This document shows positions 6,603-13,622 of a DNA stretch of 15,979 nt, piece after piece. Every line of letters begins with the position of its first letter. Position 1 is the first letter of the stretch. The notes below the pieces were generated by a model. It saw nothing but the letters and a program-made list of their open reading frames with translations. It was not told where the DNA came from and did no database searches. The stretch is from Chloroflexota bacterium (GTDB lineage: Bacteria > Chloroflexota > Limnocylindria > Limnocylindrales > CSP1-4): NCBI GenBank assembly GCA_021789355.1, contig JAJYJR010000060.1:1-15979 (forward strand). The letters run 5' to 3'. The position numbers and the translations under genes are program-made.

Positions 6603-7040
6603 ATGAGTGTCATCGTCGGAGGCAGACGGCAGAGCTTCGAGCGGTCGAGCGCCGCAATCCTCGCGACTCTCGCGGCCGGGCTACTCACCGGGTCCGCGCT
6701 CGCCGCCGCGGGCCCGTTCGGGGTGCGCTACGTCTGGGCTGGAGTCGGCGCGGCCGTTCCGGTTGCTCTCACACTCGCGGTCGTCGCGACGGTGCGACCT
6801 GGGCAGGCCGCGCTCGGCTTGACCGGGTTACTCGTTTTCGCCGGAGCCCTGTTCGTCATGGGAACTCTCGGGCGGGCCCCCGACCCGCTGCTGCTGGCCG
6901 TGGCCGCGGTGCTCGTCGCCGGGAGCATCGCGATTGCGGCCCGACGGGCTCGTCCCCGAGACATTCTGGTGGGTCTCGCCCTGGGCTACGCGAGCGCCAC
7001 GTTCATCTATGAGATGAGCATCGCCCTACACAACGTATAG
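6603..7040 (+). CDS. small multi-pass membrane protein, 145 aa, function unknown
   Basis: The ATG at 6603 follows AAAGGTGG, a good ribosome site eight bases upstream. The protein has a short polar start (MSVIVGGRRQSFERSS), then about five hydrophobic helices: ILATLAAGLLTGSALAAA, AGVGAAVPVALTLAVVATV, GLTGLLVFAGALFVMGTLG, LLLAVAAVLVAGSIAIAA and ILVGLALGYASATFIYEMS. Loops are short and basic. No conserved catalytic or transport motif is visible, so only membrane location can be stated. It lies between two insertion sequences, which separate it from any operon partner; it could be a remnant of host sequence or cargo. Confidence 0.6.
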   Translation: MSVIVGGRRQSFERSSAAILATLAAGLLTGSALAAAGPFGVRYVWAGVGAAVPVALTLAVVATVRPGQAALGLTGLLVFAGALFVMGTLGRAPDPLLLAVAAVLVAGSIAIAARRARPRDILVGLALGYASATFIYEMSIALHNV

Positions 7041-7059
7041 GCCGGCCCGCACGGTCTCG

Positions 7060-7975
7060 AACAAGCGCGCAGCGCCCACTAGAGCGGAGCGCGACCACGG
7101 GGCCATCGCTACGGTCGAGCGGCCCGCCGGTCGCTCAAGAGGCCCAATCGGGCTACACCCGCCCGAGCATGTAGCCAACGCATGCGACCTCGAGCCACGC
7201 CTTGGCGCTCTCGGCAGTTCCCTCGTAGCAGCGCGATAGCCGTCGCCAGCGCCCAAGTTGGGCAAAGGCGTTCTCGACGCGCCAGACCATCGGGAGCGGC
7301 TTGAATCCGACCGTGCCCGCAGGACGCGAGCGAATCTCAAGCCTGACCTTGTGGTGCTGCGCCGCCTTGCCGAGCGCCCGATAGCCTCGGTCGGCCACGA
7401 CCAACTCGACTCGTGGCAAACCCGGCAGGGCCTCGTGGAGCAGGGTGCGACCAGCGGCGACATCATGGGGCCGCGCCGAGTCCACACGTGCCGCGATGGG
7501 CAACCCAAGTCGCTCAACGAGAATGCTCCGCTTGGTCCCGTTGGTTCGGCCAGCGCGACCGCCGGCCTCGTGAAACGTCGGTCCGGCTCGACCGCCTCGC
7601 ACCGTCTGCGCGTCGATGATGACCACCGACGGCAGGGCGTCGCGCTCGTGCTTGACCTGGATGTGCGTCGCCAAGAGCAGCATCGCCCGCGCCCAAACGC
7701 CGTTGTCGCGCCAGCGCCGCCACTGCTGCCAGACCGCACCCCAGGGACCGTAGCGAGCCGGGAGATTAGCGCCACTGGCAGCCGGTGCGCGCCACGAAGA
7801 ACATGGCCTCGACCATCTGTCGTCGCTCGGTCCGTGCAGGCGCTCCACGTCGGCCCGGAGCGTCAAACAGGTCAGCGACGAGGTTCCACTGCTCGTCGGT
7901 CAGCTCGATGGAGTAGGCCATGAATCGAGCATGGCTCGAAGTCCGAAAGCGAACAGATGCTTTTCACCTTGACGC
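7060..7975 (-). mobile_element. IS5-family insertion sequence (IS427-like), approximate limits
   Basis: The limits are estimated from the transposase (7153-7921) plus the short flanks usual for this group. I could not find convincing terminal inverted repeats or a target duplication by eye, so the ends are uncertain by tens of bases and may be eroded. Confidence 0.5.
7153..7921 (-). CDS. IS5-family (IS427 group) transposase made from two frames (+1 shift)
   Basis: The first frame starts at the ATG at 7921 (MAYSIELTDEQWNLVADLFD) and ends with GCQWR at a TAA (7766-7768). Skipping one T lets reading continue as NLPARYGPWGAVWQQWRRW, the continuation expected in this family, to the stop at 7153. 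The joined protein is about 255 residues, normal for the group. DDE residues are visible: D in VVIIDAQTV (about 103), D in LVVADRGYR (about 177) and E in VWRVENAFAQ (about 216). IS427-group elements often express transposase by frameshifting, so this may be programmed rather than a mutation; the site is CGC-TAA, where the stop codon could promote +1 slippage. The enzyme would cut and paste the element. Confidence 0.85.
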
Positions 7976-7979
7976 AGCA

Positions 7980-7996
7980 GGCCACAAGATGTGGCC
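7980..7996 (-). terminator. hairpin after the PadR-HAAS operon
   Basis: GGCCACA (7980-7986) and TGTGGCC (7990-7996) form a perfect 7-bp stem with a 3-base loop, 26 bases beyond the stop of the HAAS membrane gene. It lacks a T-run. Position suggests it ends the minus-strand operon. Confidence 0.45.
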
Positions 7997-8022
7997 CCGG
8001 TAGGCTGAGGTTCGACGACGAG

Positions 8023-8652
8023 TCAGGATCGGCGGAGCGCGCGGCCGGCGATCAACAGGCCAACGACGATCAGCCCGAGACTCGGAACGATGATCGGTCC
8101 GAGGCTCGGGCCTGAGCAACTGCTTGCGAACTCGCCATTGGGGCACGTCAGGGGCACACTCAGCGCGAGCGCGATGACCAGTGCGCCTGCGACGCCGAGA
8201 GTCGACGCGAAGAACGCGAGTCCCCCGGGGCGACGGAGCACCAGCACCGCGAGCACGACAGCAGGCACCATGAGCGGGAGGCCAGGCGTTGGAAACCCGT
8301 GGCTCACGAGCAGCGGGAACCATGCAAGCACGCTGACGACGCCGGCGACGGCACCGAGAAGCCAGGGCCCGAAGCGCACGATGGCCGGACGGGTGTCCGA
8401 CGAGCGCACGGTCACGTCACGCTCCGCGTCAGTCGACCCTTCTGCGGCAGCGGCGACGATCGCTTCTGGAGGTCCGAGCCGGTCGAGCACAGTGCGGATC
8501 GCCGCCTCGTCCCGTTGATCAGCCTGGGCCAACGCGGTCTCGATATGCTCGCGAACGTCGGCCACCAGGTCGTCAGCCTGGCCGGGGACAACGCGCCGGG
8601 CCTCGTCCTCGAGGCGCCTCACGTAGTCGCGCACAAGCGCGTCAGCATCCAT
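8023..8652 (-). CDS. HAAS-domain membrane protein, 209 aa, partner of the PadR regulator
   Basis: The N-terminus (1-72) is a helical HAAS/DUF1700-like domain: DADALVRDYVRRLEDEARRV, then DDLVADVREHIETALAQA and a final LDRLGPPEAIVAAA, where the LGPPE turn is characteristic. Four hydrophobic helices follow (FGPWLLGAVAGVVSVLAWF, LMVPAVVLAVLVL, FFASTLGVAGALVIALALSV, GPIIVPSLGLIVVGLLIAG), then a short basic tail. HAAS domains are typically encoded next to PadR regulators and are thought to pass signals at the membrane. The start at 8652 lies inside the PadR gene with an 11-base overlap, so translation is coupled. The molecular role of such proteins is not settled. Confidence 0.8.
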   Translation of the reverse strand: MDADALVRDYVRRLEDEARRVVPGQADDLVADVREHIETALAQADQRDEAAIRTVLDRLGPPEAIVAAAAEGSTDAERDVTVRSSDTRPAIVRFGPWLLGAVAGVVSVLAWFPLLVSHGFPTPGLPLMVPAVVLAVLVLRRPGGLAFFASTLGVAGALVIALALSVPLTCPNGEFASSCSGPSLGPIIVPSLGLIVVGLLIAGRALRRS

Positions 8653-8980
8653 CCCCAGTCCCTCCGGACATCGCCCCATCCAGCAAGCCATCGACCGCCG
8701 TTCGGAAGCTCGACCAGTCCGCGATGAAGGTGTTGAGGGCACGGCGGCCCGCGTCGGTGAGCCGGTGGTAGCGGCGCGGCGGCCCCGAGGTTGACTCGCG
8801 CCACGTCGTCTCGACCAGGCCCTCCCGGCGCAGTCGAGCCAGGAGCGGGTAGATCGTGCCTTCGCCAGCCACGAGGCCGCGCTCGGAGAGCCGCCGCACC
8901 ATGTCGAACGCGTAGGCGTCGCCCTCGCTGATCAGTGCGAGAACGCAATGCTCGACGACACCCCGCCGCAGTTCGGTCAT
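8642..8980 (-). CDS. PadR-family transcriptional regulator, 112 aa
   Basis: The product has the PadR winged-helix order: ELRRGVVEHCVLALISEGD, then AYAFDMVRRLSERGLVAGEG, TIYPLLARLRREGLVE and the wing TTWRESTSGPPRRYHRLTDA, closed by a dimerisation helix (GRRALNTFIADWSSFRTAVD). The YAFDMVRRL and EGTIYPLLARL stretches are family hallmarks. PadR proteins usually repress their own operon and release DNA on ligand binding. The ATG at 8980 is preferred because the inferred transcript starts near 9002 and a GAG lies eight bases upstream; ATGs at 9001 and 9010 sit at or before the transcript start. Its stop overlaps the HAAS gene start, making a two-gene operon. Confidence 0.9.
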   Translation of the reverse strand: MTELRRGVVEHCVLALISEGDAYAFDMVRRLSERGLVAGEGTIYPLLARLRREGLVETTWRESTSGPPRRYHRLTDAGRRALNTFIADWSSFRTAVDGLLDGAMSGGTGDGC

Positions 8981-8995
8981 GCCGCTCGCCGTTGA

Positions 8996-9036
8996 TACCA
9001 TGCGCCGCATGGTAGTAGGCCGAACATGGTTGTCAA
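8996..9036 (-). promoter_or_regulatory. PadR promoter with overlapping palindromic operator
   Basis: On the minus strand TTGACA (9036-9031) and TACCAT (9014-9009) are separated by 16 bases, a good -35/-10 pair. The perfect inverted repeat TACCATGCG-C-CGCATGGTA (8996-9014) covers the -10 and the start of transcription. Binding there would block RNA polymerase, as expected for an autoregulated PadR repressor. Confidence 0.7.
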
Positions 9037-9038
9037 GA

Positions 9039-9589
9039 GTGCGTGAGGTCCTTCCCGTCCACTTCGTATCCAGAGCCTGTCGACGGAAGCGTGGTCGGAT
9101 CGCAGTAACCGTGCGCAACGACACCCCCGATCCGGTCCAACAGCTCCGGGTTGAGCTCCTGATCGAGCAGGACGGCGTGGTCGCGCTCGACCTAGCGGAT
9201 GTGGTCCGGGCGCCGCTCCCGGCTCGGCCCATCCCGTATGGGGAGGACACGCCCAGTCGCGGCATCCAGCTCGGACCCCGCTTGCCTCGCCTCGAGCCCT
9301 ACGTGGCACCGCCGGGGATGGTCGGCCGCGGTCTGAAGATCGACAACAGCCACAGCGTTCACGTCACGTTCGACCCGCTCGACCTCTACGCGGAGGACAG
9401 CGCGGAGCTCGGCGCGTTCTACCTGGTGGCCAGCCCGAGCACGCGGGGAAGACGCTGTCGGCGACGTGGAACGCGCGGGCCAAGAACTTCAGCGGCGTCA
9501 TCCACGGCTCGATCGAGTTCGAGGTCGAACCCGACGTGCCGACGACGGATGAGCTGCTCGCGGACGACAGGCCCGAGGAGGACGAATAG
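9039..9589 (+). pseudogene. frameshifted unknown gene with uncertain 5' end
   Basis: The first part reads RGRIAVTVRNDTPDPVQQLR, then VELLIEQDGVVALDLADVVR, an Arg/Pro-rich link with GEDTPSRGIQL, and SVHVTFDPLDL up to FYLVASP near 9437. Beyond this the sensible sequence is in another frame: EHAGKTLSATWNARAKNFSG, then VIHGSIEFEVEPDVPTTDEL and an acidic end at the TAG at 9587-9589. Adding one C at the CCC of 9434-9436 restores a single frame. No slippery heptamer is present, so a one-base deletion or sequencing error is more likely than programmed shifting. The 5' end is unclear: the frame is open back into the PadR promoter but coding bias weakens before about 9090. The domain looks beta-rich. 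No family recognised. Confidence 0.5.
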
Positions 9590-9681
9590 ACGGCGGTGAG
9601 GCCCCCACGGCAGGGGAGAACGTCTTCAGGCACCGGCGCTCCGTCCATCCAGCTCGTCGCGGGCACGTCGAGGCATGGGAC

Positions 9682-9759
9682 GGCTCTCAAGGGTCTGTCG
9701 CGGCCTCTCAGGATTTCGTCGCTACGACAGTTGTTGCGACAGACTTCTGAGACCTAACA
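9682..9759. repeat. three-copy 17-bp repeat block, possible orphan IS end
   Basis: Copy 1 is TCTCAAGGGTCTGTCGC (9685-9701). Copy 2 is TCTCAGGATTTCGTCGC (9706-9722). Copy 3, inverted, is TCTCAGAAGTCTGTCGC (9736-9752 on the minus strand). Copies 1 and 3 share 14 of 17 bases, and GTCTGTCGC/GCGACAGAC is a perfect 9-bp inverted repeat. Read from 9759 on the minus strand the block starts TGTTAGGTCTCAGAAG. A TG terminus with repeated internal motifs recalls IS21-type ends, but no transposase is present. It could also be a recombinase binding site. Confidence 0.5.
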
Positions 9760-9887
9760 CCGGGGCCAAGAACACACGGCCCTGACTTGACATCGCGCGA
9801 ACTCTGCCGAGGCTCCCGATGCCGCCGGCGGCAACCTCTTGCATTCGGGAGCCCGAGTCGCCGCGAGAGGCACATGAGGAGCACACG

Positions 9888-10295
9888 GTGCGCACCATCG
9901 GACGAGCCATCGCGATCACCTGTCCGGCCTGCGGCATCGGCGAAGTTGCCGCGCAATGCTGGTACACCCCGGCCGTCGAATCGACGACTCCCGGCGCAGG
10001 TCCCGGCGTCGAGACCCTGCGCTGCGACACGTGCGGGATCTGGGTGCGGGATGGCGCCGTGCTGAGCCGTGGGGTCGATCTCGACGTCGACGATGTCCGC
10101 GAGACCGCGCGTTTCCGCGCCGGCGAGGACACGCCGATCGAGGAGTTGTACCTGCCGCCCGACGCGCGCCCGGTCCGTCTCATTCCCACAGGCGTCTATG
10201 GGGCCGCGAGCGGGGTGCCGTGGACGGCGATCGGGCCGATCAGCTCCGTCACGTTCCATCTCGCCCGCCGGCGACCGGGAGCGCCCGAGCGATGA
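9888..10295 (+). CDS. zinc-ribbon protein of unknown function, 135 aa
   Basis: A GTG start at 9888 has GAGGAG seven bases upstream; longer upstream frames lack such a site. The product carries two CxxC pairs, ITCPACGIGE (C12, C15) and LRCDTCGIWV (C46, C49), that would bind one zinc, followed by an acidic-rich region with LDVDDVRETARFRAGEDTP and a beta-like end (VPWTAIGPISSVTFHLARRR). No catalytic motif is apparent. The stop overlaps the next start (ATGA), so the two genes are translated together. The GEDTP and VTF segments resemble those in the frameshifted gene at 9039, suggesting possible relatedness. It may be a regulatory or protein-binding module for the membrane partner; this is inference. 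Confidence 0.65.
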   Translation: MRTIGRAIAITCPACGIGEVAAQCWYTPAVESTTPGAGPGVETLRCDTCGIWVRDGAVLSRGVDLDVDDVRETARFRAGEDTPIEELYLPPDARPVRLIPTGVYGAASGVPWTAIGPISSVTFHLARRRPGAPER

Positions 10296-10666
10296 AGGCG
10301 CTGATCAACCGGCTGTCCTGGTGGCTGTTGGGGTTCGTGGCGATCACGACACTGGTCACGCTGCTCGTCGTCGTGGGCGCGGCGGCGATGGTGCACTGGT
10401 CGCTGCCGTGGCCGCAGACCTGGGTCGTCTCCGCGCTCGTCGTCGGCTACGCGATCGCGCACGAGTGGCGCAGCACGCCGCCGCCCGCCGCGGCACCCCC
10501 GCCCGCTCCCGTGCCGGAGGTCCCGCTCAGCGACCTCGAGCACCTCCGGCGGCTCCTGGAGCACGGCGACATCAGCGAGCAAACCTACCGGCGCGCCGTG
10601 ACCCAGGCGACGCGACGCTACGTCCCTCCCCCGCCGCCTCTCCCGCCGAAGCGCCGCCGCTGGTAG
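10292..10666 (+). CDS. two-helix membrane protein with C-terminal SHOCT-like segment, 124 aa
   Basis: The ATG at 10292 overlaps the stop of the zinc-ribbon gene. Two membrane helices lie at about 10-32 (WWLLGFVAITTLVTLLVVVG) and 41-57 (PQTWVVSALVVGYAIAH). A Pro/Ala linker follows, then a short helical pair LSDLEHLRRLLEHGDISEQT and YRRAVTQATRRY (79-110), which resembles the SHOCT module found at the ends of small bacterial proteins (a leucine-rich helix, G-D/E-I, then a basic helix). The tail is proline-rich and basic. The protein would sit in the inner membrane with the SHOCT-like part in the cytoplasm, and probably works with the zinc-ribbon partner. No precise function can be given. Confidence 0.65.
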   Translation: MKALINRLSWWLLGFVAITTLVTLLVVVGAAAMVHWSLPWPQTWVVSALVVGYAIAHEWRSTPPPAAAPPPAPVPEVPLSDLEHLRRLLEHGDISEQTYRRAVTQATRRYVPPPPPLPPKRRRW

Positions 10667-10685
10667 CCGGCGGGCCGGTGCTCCG

Positions 10686-11021
10686 TCAGGCCGCCTTGCC
10701 TTGGGCGGCCCGCCACGCGGCGCGCGCCGCGCGCCAGCACGCCTTGCAGCGCCACCCGGTGATGCGTACGGCGTCGTAGTCGATCATGGCGACGGTGTCG
10801 TCGGCACGCCCGCAGCGGTCGCAGCTGCCCGGCACGACGCCCGCGGTGAGGAGGTCGCGCAGCACGGCGCGGTCAGGATTCGCGCGGCGCCAGGCGACCG
10901 CGGTGGCGCGACGGCGCGCCTCCCGGTACGCCGCCCGCTCCTGTTCGCACATGCGGTCCCAGCGACAGGCCGGGCACCACGACTGCGGTCGGACGTGTTC
11001 GGCGTGTTTCGTGCGTCGCAT
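10686..11021 (-). CDS. zinc-ribbon/zinc-finger protein, 111 aa, last gene of the helicase operon
   Basis: The ATG at 11021 follows AGGAGG nine bases upstream. Seven cysteines occur: WCPACRWDRMC (C16, C19, C25), SCDRCGRADD (C67, C70) and WRCKACWRAA (C92, C95). The last two pairs form a classic zinc ribbon; the first group may form another. Between them is a highly basic helix (EQERAAYREARRRATAVAWR), and the C-terminus is Ala/Arg/Trp-rich. The layout resembles small phage and plasmid zinc proteins, some related to HNH nucleases, but no HNH active-site histidines are present here. The gene begins 23 bases after the helicase stop on the same strand, so a shared transcript and a DNA-binding accessory role are likely. 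Confidence 0.7.
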   Translation of the reverse strand: MRRTKHAEHVRPQSWCPACRWDRMCEQERAAYREARRRATAVAWRRANPDRAVLRDLLTAGVVPGSCDRCGRADDTVAMIDYDAVRITGWRCKACWRAARAAWRAAQGKAA

Positions 11022-11044
11022 CGTGCGTGCTCCTCCTGGCTCGG

Positions 11045-12823
11045 TTACCCGAACAGCTCTTCGGCCGCGGACTCGGCGGTAGGGTCGAGCCCGTCCGACC
11101 CGCCCTCTGCGGGGTCGTGCCCCGGGATCCAGTACTCGACCTGCCCACCCGGGCCAGCTGGCGCGCACGCCAGCTGGCCGCTCGCGACCAGACGGTCGAC
11201 CAGCCGCCCAGTAGACCAGTCCTCCCATGCCGCGACGGTCGCGCCGAAGGCCGTGCTGAAGGTGGCCCGCGTCGCTCGCCGCCCATGCGACACGACGTGC
11301 TGGCTCACGATCGCGAACAGCTGCTCATCGAGCGGCGACGGCGGCGGCACGATCAGAGCCGGGACACCGAGGCTCGGACGGCCGTAGCGCGGCGTCCAGG
11401 CCGGGTCGACCGCCCACAGCGTGCGCGGACCGTGCCAGGTCAGCTTGAGCGTGCCGGTCGCGCCCGAGCGGTTCTTCGGGATCAGCAACTCGGCGGGCGC
11501 GCCGGCCGCCTCGAGCGTGGCGCGCTTCTCGGGATCCGCGTAGAAGGCGTCGCGGTGGGCGAGCACGACGACGTTGGCCGCGGCCTCGAGGGCGCCCGAC
11601 GCACGCAGGTCGGCGAGGCCGGGGCGATGGTCGTCGCGGCGGAAACTCTCTCGGTTGAGCTGCGCCAACGCCAAGACCGGCAGGTCGAGGTCCATGGCCA
11701 GGTGCTTGAGCTCATTGGCGAGATACGTGACCGTCTCGTACTGGCCCGTGATCCCGGGCGCCGACATCAGGTGCAGGTGATCGACGACGAGGAGCGCTGG
11801 GCTCCCCTGTGTGACCTTGTATCGCTCCACCCAGCCGCGGATCGTCTCGGCGGTCGGCGGCAGGTCGTCGCGGACGATGAGGGGCAGCGGCTCGATCGCG
11901 TGCACGGCGGCCTCGATGAGCGGCAGGTCGCGCTCGCTCCAGCCGCGCGGCGGGTGCCAGCCGTCGCGCACGGGCGCGACCTGGGCCGCCATGCGCGCGA
12001 GCAGCTCGCCAGTGGTCATCTCGAACGAGGCGTAGAGGACTGCAGTTCCCACGCGTTCCGGGTACCGCGCGGAGGCCACGGCCGCAGTGAGCGCGATCTG
12101 GGTCGCCAGCGCGGTCTTGCCCATGCCGGTCGCGCCGGCGACCACGACGAGCTGTCCGCGCCGCAGCCCGCCTCCCAGCAGCTCGTCGAGGGGGCCGAGG
12201 CCAGTGGGCGCCGCGGCGTCGTCGGCGGGGTGCCGGAACGACGTCAGGACCGCGTCGGCGAGCGATCCGATCCTCGGGAACTCGTCCTCGGTCGCCAACT
12301 TGCCGGCCGCGGCGACGGCCTGGCGGACGGCATCGAGCGACGCGCCGAGCGGGCGGGCCGGATCCGAGATCGCCTCGGCGTGCGCGGAGAGCGCGGCAGC
12401 GGTCCGCCGCCGCGCCGAGAGCTCGGCGACCCGGGCCGCGAACTCTGCGACTTGCCGGGGCTTCGAGAGCGGGTCCGCGGCGAGGCCCCCCACGTACTCC
12501 GCCCCCCCGGCCTCTTCCACCCGACCAAGCCGGACGAGTTCGACGACGACCGCGATCGCGTCGGCGTCGCGCCCGGCCCTGGCTAGCTCGAGCCCGACCT
12601 CGAAGATCACGCGGTGGCGCGGGTCGGCGAAGTCCCGGGGTGCGACGCTCGACGCGCGAGGAAACCCGCCAACCGCCCACAGGCACGAGGCGAGCAGGCT
12701 CCGCTCCATCGTCTGGGTGTACGAGAGGTCAGACAACGCGGATGCTCCCGTGGCGCCAGGGGTCCGTCGCACCGGTCTCGGGGACGGGCGGTCCGGCTCG
12801 GGGACGATCTGCGAGACCGGCAT
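11045..12823 (-). CDS. dnaB: DnaB-type replicative helicase with extra C-terminal winged-helix tail, 592 aa
   Basis: From the ATG at 12823, residues about 35-135 match the DnaB N-terminal domain (DFADPRHRVIFEVGLELARA, ending in EEAGGAEYVGGLAADPL). The RecA-fold follows: Walker A GATGMGKT (230-237), YASFEMTTGEL (264-274), Walker B LLVVDHLHLM (344-353, D348), LALAQLNRESF (384-394), LADLRASGALEAAANVVVLA (403-422) and IPKNRSGATGTLKLTW (448-463). DnaB unwinds DNA 5'-3' ahead of replication forks. Residues about 497-568 (EQLFAIVSQHVVSHGRRATR onward) look like an added winged helix, not usual in chromosomal DnaB. The ribosome site at 12823 is weak; a Met at 12709 is another option and keeps the core domain. 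Presence with excisionase-like and zinc-ribbon genes suggests an element-borne helicase. Confidence 0.88.
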   Translation of the reverse strand: MPVSQIVPEPDRPSPRPVRRTPGATGASALSDLSYTQTMERSLLASCLWAVGGFPRASSVAPRDFADPRHRVIFEVGLELARAGRDADAIAVVVELVRLGRVEEAGGAEYVGGLAADPLSKPRQVAEFAARVAELSARRRTAAALSAHAEAISDPARPLGASLDAVRQAVAAAGKLATEDEFPRIGSLADAVLTSFRHPADDAAAPTGLGPLDELLGGGLRRGQLVVVAGATGMGKTALATQIALTAAVASARYPERVGTAVLYASFEMTTGELLARMAAQVAPVRDGWHPPRGWSERDLPLIEAAVHAIEPLPLIVRDDLPPTAETIRGWVERYKVTQGSPALLVVDHLHLMSAPGITGQYETVTYLANELKHLAMDLDLPVLALAQLNRESFRRDDHRPGLADLRASGALEAAANVVVLAHRDAFYADPEKRATLEAAGAPAELLIPKNRSGATGTLKLTWHGPRTLWAVDPAWTPRYGRPSLGVPALIVPPPSPLDEQLFAIVSQHVVSHGRRATRATFSTAFGATVAAWEDWSTGRLVDRLVASGQLACAPAGPGGQVEYWIPGHDPAEGGSDGLDPTAESAAEELFG

Positions 12824-13181
12824 GTCGTCAAGGGCCTCGGGGGCAAGTCCGTGCCCGCTCGCGCGACATGCCGCCGGTGCCAGACCCCGGCGCCTCGTGG
12901 AGCGGGGGACTCTAAAGGGGGGTCGGCCTCCCGGCCCGACCCCCAGAGTCCCCCGCTCGCTCCAACGGCGCGAGGACGGCGAGTCGCCACTGGCCGCCTT
13001 GGCCGGGCGATCGCGTCGCCCGCCGCGCGGACGGGTTGATTGCCTCGCAGCTGTTTGGACACAGTCGCGCGAGCCCTGACACGCGGTCGGTCCGCGGTCG
13101 GGAGGTGGGCGACGGCGCGGGCCGACAGCCACAGGGCCACGCGGCGCAGGAGGGCCGGGTTGGCACGGGCGCCGCCAAGCC
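12824..13181. other. gap between excisionase-like gene and helicase, with strong inverted repeat
   Basis: This 358-base stretch has no well-supported gene. A minus-strand frame starting at a GTG that overlaps the upstream stop (13185) shows good third-position bias for about 35 codons (LLRRVALWLSARAVAHLPTA) but then loses it and runs into the helicase gene, so it may be a small coupled protein cut short or chance. The main feature is the hairpin at 12900-12958. Confidence 0.4.
12900..12958. repeat. long imperfect palindrome (14 + 9 bp arms) upstream of the helicase
   Basis: Outer arms GAGCGGGGGACTCT (12900-12913) and AGAGTCCCCCGCTC (12945-12958) pair perfectly over 14 bp. Inner arms GGGGGTCGG (12918-12926) and CCGACCCCC (12936-12944) pair over 9 bp around a 9-base loop, leaving a 4-base bulge on one side. 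The structure is 77 bases upstream of the helicase start. It could be an attenuator, a terminator, or an origin-type cruciform. Confidence 0.7.
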
Positions 13182-13394
13182 TCACGCCTCGTCGCGGCGT
13201 GGCAGCTCACCAGCATCACGTAGGTAGCGCTCGCGGAACGTCTGGTAGTCCGCGTCGCGCACGCGGTAGGAGCGCCTGCCACCCGCGTCGTAGGCGACGG
13301 CGACAAGCCGAGCCAGCTCAATCTGGCGGAGCACCCAGCGCTCCGAGTACCCCGTGTCCGCAGCGATGGCCTTCAGGGTCCAGTGGGTTGGCAT
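13182..13394 (-). CDS. excisionase-like / MerR-type small HTH protein, 70 aa
   Basis: The ATG at 13394 has GAGG seven bases upstream. The protein begins THWTLKAIAADTGYSERWVL, a recognition HTH, then RQIELARLVAVAYDAGGRRS, YRVRDADYQTFRERY and a charged tail. The order HTH, GGRRSYRV wing and short closing helix matches HTH_17/excisionase-type winged helices. Such proteins bend DNA and set the direction of site-specific recombination (recombination directionality factors), or act as small transcription factors. It opens the minus-strand operon leading to the helicase and faces the protease operon, with an operator-like palindrome between. Which recombinase it serves, if any, is unknown; the one at 711 carries similar HTH modules of its own. 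Confidence 0.7.
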   Translation of the reverse strand: MPTHWTLKAIAADTGYSERWVLRQIELARLVAVAYDAGGRRSYRVRDADYQTFRERYLRDAGELPRRDEA

Positions 13395-13622
13395 GCTCGT
13401 GCCTCAATGCACCGGGTCGGGCGTTGCCCCGTCAGCGACGCCGGCGCGAGTGCGGGTCGCAGTGGACTCTCGGAGGTCCGAGTTCGTAGTCAAGTAGGCA
13501 CTCGCTCGACGACACGAACTCAACGAACGGTCGGCACAGACCGAAGACAGCGAACGCTCGGCCTCGACTCCGTGCACGCGCCGCGCTTCCGTACAGGGCG
13601 GTGTCATGCAGGGAGGGCCGCC
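13395..13622. promoter_or_regulatory. divergent control region with palindrome CTCGGA-GG-TCCGAG
   Basis: A 228-base gap separates the divergent excisionase-like and protease genes. CTCGGAGGTCCGAG (13469-13482) is a 6-bp inverted repeat with a 2-base centre, placed near the middle as an operator would be. I see no convincing -35/-10 pair in either direction. Confidence 0.4.

Noticed and set aside
9429..9445. Programmed -1 frameshifting in the 9039 gene
   Set aside because: No X-XXY-YYZ slippery heptamer or following stem is evident; a lost base in the C-run is simpler.
10664..10690. Bidirectional terminator between the SHOCT-like and zinc-ribbon genes
   Set aside because: CCGG-CGGG-CCGG gives only a 4-bp stem, too weak to call.
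12824..13321. N-terminal extension of the helicase to 13321
   Set aside because: The extension crosses the palindrome and overlaps the excisionase-like gene; it is Arg/Pro-rich with no domain, while DnaB homology begins after 12823.
13383..13622. Upstream extension of the protease frame
   Set aside because: It overlaps the start of the divergent HTH gene and lacks coding bias, whereas the ATG at 13623 has a strong ribosome site and fits the AAA+ domain start.
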